A stretch of DNA of 10,616 nt. Origin: Sulfurovum sp. (lineage in GTDB: Bacteria > Campylobacterota > Campylobacteria > Campylobacterales > Sulfurovaceae). Position numbers and translations under genes: made by a program. Shown in pieces: positions 6,970 through 10,616 of this stretch. The notes under the pieces were generated by a model. That model was not told the DNA's origin. It did not search any database and worked only from the letters and a program-made list of their open reading frames with translations. The stretch spans positions 1 through 10,616 of the forward strand of contig JALSSQ010000197.1 in assembly GCA_026984165.1 (NCBI GenBank), in the 5' to 3' direction. Numbering within the stretch: the stretch's first letter is position 1; every line of letters begins with the position of its first letter.

Positions 6970-6998
6970 ATTATAACATATTTACCTATATTCTTAAT
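6970..6998 (-). promoter_or_regulatory. Probable extended -10 promoter for SPOR-trpE-aroE
   Basis: On the - strand, TGTTATAAT (6978-6970) is a perfect extended -10 element (TG-n-TATAAT). The -35 region near 6998-6993 (ATTAAG) is weak, as expected with an extended -10. The start point would be near 6963, leaving a leader of about 26 nt that carries the GGGAGA RBS. It suggests that the SPOR gene, trpE and aroE form a unit that can be transcribed separately from glyA. Confidence 0.6.
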
Positions 6999-7021
6999 CT
7001 TTTTAAATAACGAACAAGCTT

Positions 7022-7522
7022 TTAGTTGCTCATTTTTTTGTACGGGAGTGTGACAATATTGTATTCAGTTGGTAAAATGCTTGAAGGTAAACATTTCCAT
7101 TTTTTAGTCATTTTCTCTTTCAGTGCATCTGAAAATGTTTGAAGCTGATTGTCTGCCTCTTCCAAAGTGAGTCTATCTACCTGTATAAAAACCTGCAAAC
7201 GTTCTGTGTCTTTTCCTTGATAAATAGAATAATCTTCTATTTTAAGCGTCTTAAAAAGATGTTTTATCAGATGATAAAAACGCTGATATTCATGACCTTT
7301 GTATTCAATGACCAAATAGTTCGTATGATTATCCTGAAGTAGTGGAAGCGCAATAGTATATTCTCTTTGTAGATGCTGTTTGAGCAGAAGAGGTGTAAGG
7401 GGTTCGTTTATGCGTTCAAACTTGGCATAAAAAGTACGATTGTTGAAAGATATTTTTTCAACAATTGCATTGCGTTTGATATAGTAGTGGCTACTTTCTA
7501 GCTCTAGATCAAAAACTTTCAA
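7022..7522 (-). CDS. Conserved Campylobacterota protein of unknown function, DUF1882 type
   Basis: A soluble 166-residue protein with no signal peptide or TM helix. I recognise it mainly by position between glyA and a SPOR-type gene, where Campylobacter (Cj0403) and Helicobacter (HP0184) carry a DUF1882 protein. Residues such as SHYYIKRNAIVEKISFNNR, FYAKFERINEPLTP and LLKQHLQRE fit what I recall of the family. The function is unknown, although I believe a crystal structure of the H. pylori member exists. The start is TTG, 3 bp after the glyA stop: the in-frame codon two upstream is that stop, and no Met occurs until far downstream. No clear Shine-Dalgarno is visible, so translation probably depends on coupling with glyA. 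The C-terminal half (LTLEEADNQLQTFSDALKEK) is predicted helical. The reading frame is secure; the family name less so. Confidence 0.78.
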   Translation of the reverse strand: MKVFDLELESSHYYIKRNAIVEKISFNNRTFYAKFERINEPLTPLLLKQHLQREYTIALPLLQDNHTNYLVIEYKGHEYQRFYHLIKHLFKTLKIEDYSIYQGKDTERLQVFIQVDRLTLEEADNQLQTFSDALKEKMTKKWKCLPSSILPTEYNIVTLPYKKMSN

Positions 7523-7525
7523 TGA

Positions 7526-8776
7526 TTAGTAGATTGACTTTTCATAAATTACAAAATTTTGAGCCAATGCTTTCATCTCATCTTTGATTTTAGCATGTAA
7601 CGCTGCATTATTTACATCATCAAGTACATCTGCTATTTTATTGGCGATGATTTCAAACTCTTTTTCTTTCATACCACGTGATGTGAGTGCAGGAGATCCT
7701 ATGCGTACACCAGAAGTGACAAAGGGACTTCTGGTCTCACCTGGCACAGTGTTTTTGTTTACGGTAATGCCGGCAGCACCCAAAGCAGCATCTGCATCTT
7801 TCCCTGAGAAGTCTTTGTCTAAAAATGAGACAAGCACAAGGTGATTGTCTGTACCTCCAGAGACTACGTTATATCCACGCTTCATTAAGACATCTGCTAA
7901 GACTTTGGCATTGGCTTTGACCTGTTTGGCATAGACTTTCCATGCATCAGAGAGGTTATGCTTGAAGCCAACTGCTTTGGCAGCGATGACATGTACAAGC
8001 GGACCACCTTGAAGCCCTGGGAAGATGGCAGAGTTGATTTTCTTGGCGATCTCTTCATCGTTTGTCATAATCATCCCACCACGAGGCCCTGCAAGTGTCT
8101 TGTGTGTGGTTGTTGTGACCACATCCGCATAAGGGAATGGGCTAGGGTGTTCACCTGCACATACAAGCCCAGCGATGTGTGCGATGTCCGCAAACAAAAC
8201 AGCGCCTACTTCATCGGCTATCTCTCTAAACTTTTTAAAGTCTATTTCTCTGGCATAGGCAGAGGCACCACATACGATGATTTTGGGTTGAACGATTTTG
8301 GCAATCTCCATCACCTTGTCATAGTCTATACGACCATCAAGCTCTACACCATAGGTAAATGAAGAGTAGTTTTTACCCGAAAAACTGGGCTTAGAACCAT
8401 GTGTCAAGTGACCACCATGGCTTAAGTCCATCCCAAGGATTTTATCTCCTGCTTTAAGCAGTGCTGCATAGACAGCACCGTTTGCCTGTGAGCCTGAGTG
8501 TGGTTGTACATTGGCATATTCACAGTCAAAAAGTTCACAAGCTCTGTCAATAGCGAGTTGTTCTACCGTATCGGCATACTCACACCCTCCATAATAACGT
8601 TTATAGGGGTACCCTTCGGCATATTTGTTGGTAAATACTGAACCCATTGCTTCCATCACGGCAGGGATAGTAAAGTTCTCAGAAGCAATCATCTCCAAGT
8701 GGTCTGTTTGTCTCTCTCTTTCGTTCTCAATGGCAGCAAATATTTCTGGGTCAAAAGTTTCTATTGCGTATGACAT
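7526..8776 (-). CDS. glyA: Serine hydroxymethyltransferase
   Basis: GlyA uses pyridoxal phosphate to convert serine and tetrahydrofolate into glycine and 5,10-methylene-THF, the main cellular source of one-carbon units. The 416 residues match E. coli GlyA (417). Visible motifs: SENFTIPAV near the N-terminus, KYAEGYPYKRYYGGCEY (51-67), QPHSGSQAN (91-99), DLSHGGHLTHG (117-127), Asp197 and His200 in DIAHIAGL, the PLP lysine Lys226 in TTTTHKTLAGPRGG, FPGLQGGP (252-259) and Arg358 in SGVRIGSPALTSRG. ATG start with AAGGA at 8786-8782. It lies 111 bp after lysS, with a hairpin and probable promoter between, and runs directly into the DUF1882 gene. All expected catalytic residues are present. Confidence 0.97.
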   Translation of the reverse strand: MSYAIETFDPEIFAAIENERERQTDHLEMIASENFTIPAVMEAMGSVFTNKYAEGYPYKRYYGGCEYADTVEQLAIDRACELFDCEYANVQPHSGSQANGAVYAALLKAGDKILGMDLSHGGHLTHGSKPSFSGKNYSSFTYGVELDGRIDYDKVMEIAKIVQPKIIVCGASAYAREIDFKKFREIADEVGAVLFADIAHIAGLVCAGEHPSPFPYADVVTTTTHKTLAGPRGGMIMTNDEEIAKKINSAIFPGLQGGPLVHVIAAKAVGFKHNLSDAWKVYAKQVKANAKVLADVLMKRGYNVVSGGTDNHLVLVSFLDKDFSGKDADAALGAAGITVNKNTVPGETRSPFVTSGVRIGSPALTSRGMKEKEFEIIANKIADVLDDVNNAALHAKIKDEMKALAQNFVIYEKSIY

Positions 8777-8802
8777 AGGTGTCCTTTTTGTTTAATGTTG
8801 TA

Positions 8803-8830
8803 TTTATATCAAATTTAATTTAATCCTACC
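8803..8830 (-). promoter_or_regulatory. Probable promoter for glyA
   Basis: On the - strand, TATAAA (8808-8803) lies about 27 bp before the glyA ATG in AT-rich DNA, with no good -35 upstream. Its upstream part overlaps the left arm of the inverted repeat at 8813-8850, so a protein bound there would interfere with or help this promoter. The box itself is a fair match only. Confidence 0.4.
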
Positions 8831-8850
8831 TTGATAGAGTTAAATTAAAT
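8813..8850. repeat. Perfect 11-bp AT-only inverted repeat upstream of glyA
   Basis: ATTTAATTTAA (8813-8823) and TTAAATTAAAT (8840-8850) are perfect reverse complements separated by 16 bp. The repeat covers the region just upstream of the glyA -10 box and abuts the GC-rich hairpin after lysS. It may be an operator, or the T-rich tail region of the lysS terminator. The spacer is not itself symmetric. Confidence 0.55.
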
Positions 8851-8858
8851 GAGTGTCG

Positions 8859-8878
8859 GTCGGGAAGTTCTCCCCGAC
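8859..8878 (-). terminator. GC-rich hairpin after lysS, possible terminator or dispersed palindrome
   Basis: On the - strand, GTCGGGGA and TTCCCGAC pair in an 8-bp stem (one G-U) with a GAAC loop, starting 10 nt after the lysS stop. The G-U pair is favourable only when transcribed from the - strand, which agrees with a role in the lysS transcript. What follows is CGACACTCATTTAATTT rather than a clean U run, so termination may be partial. A competing 6-bp stem TGTCGG/CCGACA (8854-8859 with 8874-8879) overlaps it. Confidence 0.45.
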
Positions 8879-8887
8879 AAAGAAAAC

Positions 8888-10543
8888 TTACGTCCTCTCC
8901 GAAGCCCTTTGCTTACAGGCAGATACATCTTTGCAGAACATCCCTTTACCTTTTTTGGCAGGTTTGAGTTCTTCTGGTACGTTATGTCCACATTTTTTAC
9001 AGACTTTAGTAGCATCTATTTTAGGCACTTCTTGGATGACTTCTGGACGCATCGCAGGGAAGAGGAGTACATCACGAATGGTGTGTTGGTTGGTGAGCAT
9101 CATCACCAAACGGTCGATACCTATACCCTCACCAGCTGTAGGTGTCATACCATAGCCTAGGGCTTTGACAAAGTCTGTGTCCATGTGCATGGCTTCATCA
9201 TCGCCTGTGGCTTCCTTGGCATCGACTTGCCCCTTAAATCTTTCATATTGGTCCAGTGGGTCATTGAGCTCAGAGAAACCATTGGCTATCTCTTTGCCTG
9301 CCATAAAAAGCTCAAAGCGTTCAGTCACTTCTGGGTTTTCATCGTTTCTTCTGGCAAGCGGAGAGATGTCAACAGGGTAGTCTGTAATGAAGGTAGGGTT
9401 GATAAGTTTAGGTTCTACAAACTCGTCAAAAAGCTCTGCTTGCATGTAGCCAAGTGTCCAGTTTTCATCGGTTTTGAGATTATGTTCTTTGAGGTAGGCA
9501 AGTCCTGCTTCTAGGTTGGTAGCCACTTCTCTTGGCACACCACCGATGGTGACGATACTCTCTATCCACGTGACTTTGGCAAATGGTGTAGAGAAGTCTA
9601 TCTCCATCTCGCCATATGGGAGTTTTCTTTCCAGTTTTAAGGTGTCAAAGAGATAGTCAAAGAGCTCTTCAGTCACTTCCATCAGTTCAAGGTATGTTTT
9701 GTATGCCCAGTAGAACTCTATAGAGGTAAACTCAGGGTTATGGGTGGCATCTATCCCTTCGTTTCTGAAGTTTCTGTTTATCTCAAAGACCGCATCCATT
9801 CCACCGACAATCAGGCGCTTAAGGTAAAGCTCTGGTGCGATACGTAGGTATCTGTCCACACCGAGTGCATTGTGGTGTGTGATAAAAGGCTTGGCATTTG
9901 CCCCACCAGGGATAGGGTGCATCATAGGGGTTTCTACTTCTAAAAAGCCTTTGTCTTCAAAAAATCTACGAATACCAGAGACGATGCGTGAACGTAGTTT
10001 GAAACGTTTGGTCACTTCTGCGTCCATGATCATGTCCAGGTAGCGTTGGCGGTATTTGATTTCAGTGTCTTGGATACCATGAAACTTTTCTGGTAAGGGC
10101 AAGATAGCTTTGGTAACCAGTCTAATGTCCAAACAGTGCAAGGTAAGTTCACCCGTTTGTGTCACAAAAGGATACCCTTTTGCCTCGATGATGTCACCTA
10201 CTTCAAAGAGTTTTTTAACCACGTCATTGTAGTAACCCTCAGGGAGGTCATCGCGGTTAAAGTAGAGCTGTACCAATCCTTCGGTATCTTCTATTTTGGC
10301 AAAAGCAGCTTTTCCCATGATGCGTATAAACTTAATACGCCCTGTAAGTGTGTAAGACTTGGTTTTGTCCTGTTTCATCTCACCTTCAGCTACGTCAATC
10401 TCTTTGACATAAGCACACTCACTTAAAAATGTACTTGAGGGTGTACCTTTTTTGACTTGGTTAGGGTAGGGGTTGATACCCTTTTCTCTAAGTGTTTGCG
10501 TTTTTTTTATACGGTCTTGAATCTGTTGATTTTCAAATATCAA
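8888..10543 (-). CDS. lysS: Lysyl-tRNA synthetase, class II, with a Cys-rich C-terminal extension
   Basis: LysS charges tRNA-Lys with lysine. The 551 residues comprise an N-terminal OB-fold anticodon-binding domain (about 64-145, with LTGRIKFIRIMGKAAFAKIED) and a class II catalytic domain: motif 1 GFLEVETPMMHP (199-210), motif 2 FEINRNFRNEG (253-263) running into HNPEFTSIEFY, and motif 3 GEGIGIDRLVMML (471-483). The core ends at IRDVLLFPAMRP (489-500), where E. coli LysS (505 aa) also nearly ends. Here about 50 more residues follow, with Cys515, Cys518, Cys537 and Cys543 spaced like a zinc ribbon. I chose the TTG at 10543-10541 because AGGAG lies 5 nt upstream; an open frame extends 22 codons further but would place that RBS inside the gene. 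Probably cotranscribed with fur, whose stop lies 34 bp upstream. Confidence 0.95.
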   Translation of the reverse strand: MIFENQQIQDRIKKTQTLREKGINPYPNQVKKGTPSSTFLSECAYVKEIDVAEGEMKQDKTKSYTLTGRIKFIRIMGKAAFAKIEDTEGLVQLYFNRDDLPEGYYNDVVKKLFEVGDIIEAKGYPFVTQTGELTLHCLDIRLVTKAILPLPEKFHGIQDTEIKYRQRYLDMIMDAEVTKRFKLRSRIVSGIRRFFEDKGFLEVETPMMHPIPGGANAKPFITHHNALGVDRYLRIAPELYLKRLIVGGMDAVFEINRNFRNEGIDATHNPEFTSIEFYWAYKTYLELMEVTEELFDYLFDTLKLERKLPYGEMEIDFSTPFAKVTWIESIVTIGGVPREVATNLEAGLAYLKEHNLKTDENWTLGYMQAELFDEFVEPKLINPTFITDYPVDISPLARRNDENPEVTERFELFMAGKEIANGFSELNDPLDQYERFKGQVDAKEATGDDEAMHMDTDFVKALGYGMTPTAGEGIGIDRLVMMLTNQHTIRDVLLFPAMRPEVIQEVPKIDATKVCKKCGHNVPEELKPAKKGKGMFCKDVSACKQRASERT

Positions 10544-10548
10544 GGATG

Positions 10549-10553
10549 CTCCT
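10549..10553 (-). promoter_or_regulatory. Ribosome-binding site that fixes the lysS TTG start
   Basis: AGGAG on the - strand (10553-10549) lies 5 nt before TTG (10543-10541). No ATG exists in frame near the start of the conserved LysS sequence, and the residues after this TTG (IFENQQIQDRIKK-LRE) are where LysS homologues begin. Confidence 0.75.
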
Positions 10554-10577
10554 GTTTGTAATATAAATTTTAATGCG

Positions 10578-10616
10578 TTATGCTTGGCAACTTTCACAAA
10601 GACCAACAATTTTCAT
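10578..10616 (-). CDS. fur: 3' end of a probable fur gene (ferric uptake regulator), last 12 codons
   Basis: Entering from the right edge on the - strand, the frame reads MKIVGLCESCQA followed by TAA (10580-10578). The closing G-x-C-x-x-C with a preceding hydrophobic strand is how Fur-family proteins commonly end, the two cysteines being the second CxxC of the structural zinc site. In C. jejuni fur lies directly upstream of lysS and glyA (Cj0400-Cj0402), so position supports the call. The ATG at the window edge is internal to the gene. Only 12 residues are visible, so the family call rests on motif plus synteny. Confidence 0.65.
   Translation of the reverse strand: MKIVGLCESCQA

Noticed and set aside
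7958..8362. A 134-codon open frame on the + strand
   Set aside because: It lies entirely inside glyA, whose - strand frame carries all catalytic motifs. The sequence shows no family features.
8849..9160. Two overlapping + strand open frames of about 100 codons
   Set aside because: They overlap the well-supported lysS 3' end in antisense and begin within the palindromic hairpin region; there is no independent evidence of coding.
10544..10609. A 22-codon N-terminal extension of lysS
   Set aside because: It starts within the fur 3' end without an RBS, reads through intergenic sequence and places a strong AGGAG inside the gene. The TTG at 10543 fits better.
1..10616. CRISPR arrays, tRNA or rRNA genes, insertion sequences, phage genes
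   Set aside because: Read on both strands, no regular repeat-spacer pattern, cloverleaf, transposase or phage protein was seen. The genes are syntenic housekeeping genes without a composition break.

Overview
The window looks like chromosomal DNA of a Campylobacterota (formerly Epsilonproteobacteria) member, probably a free-living Sulfurovum/Sulfurimonas-type organism. The grounds are AT-rich intergenic DNA, an ArsRS-like two-component pair, a class II (plant-type) DAHP synthase, and the gene order fur-lysS-glyA-DUF1882-SPOR-aroE. As I recall, Campylobacter jejuni has a closely similar order (Cj0400 to Cj0405). No database was consulted, so the genus is inference.

Layout. On the + strand: the 3' end of cmoA (tRNA wobble-uridine modification), a 226-bp AT-rich gap with a promoter and a cluster of three DnaA-box-like motifs, then a complete class II DAHP synthase gene. 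A palindrome with a GTAG foot lies in the short convergent gap after it. Everything else is on the - strand, read from the right edge leftwards: the last 12 codons of a probable fur gene, lysS (TTG start, unusual Cys-rich C-terminal tail), glyA, a DUF1882-type gene (TTG start), an inner-membrane SPOR-domain protein, trpE, aroE, an OmpR-type response regulator and its histidine kinase (TTG start, 8-bp overlap). Spacers from glyA to the kinase range from -8 to 84 bp. I see likely promoters before glyA, before the SPOR gene and, more weakly, before the response regulator. The - strand block is therefore probably two to four overlapping transcription units rather than one.

How the genes relate. 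DAHP synthase starts the shikimate pathway, AroE makes shikimate, and TrpE takes chorismate into tryptophan synthesis, so three steps of one route are clustered. LysS and GlyA serve translation and one-carbon metabolism. The SPOR protein probably acts in the cell envelope at division sites. The two-component pair senses an unknown signal.

Most of the window is core housekeeping sequence and I found no clearly new multi-gene system. The points most worth a second look are the GTAG-footed REP-like palindrome, the phased DnaA-like cluster, the four-Cys tail on LysS, the nested inverted repeats between lysS and glyA, the histidine kinase with a degenerate G1 box, and the uncharacterised DUF1882 gene.
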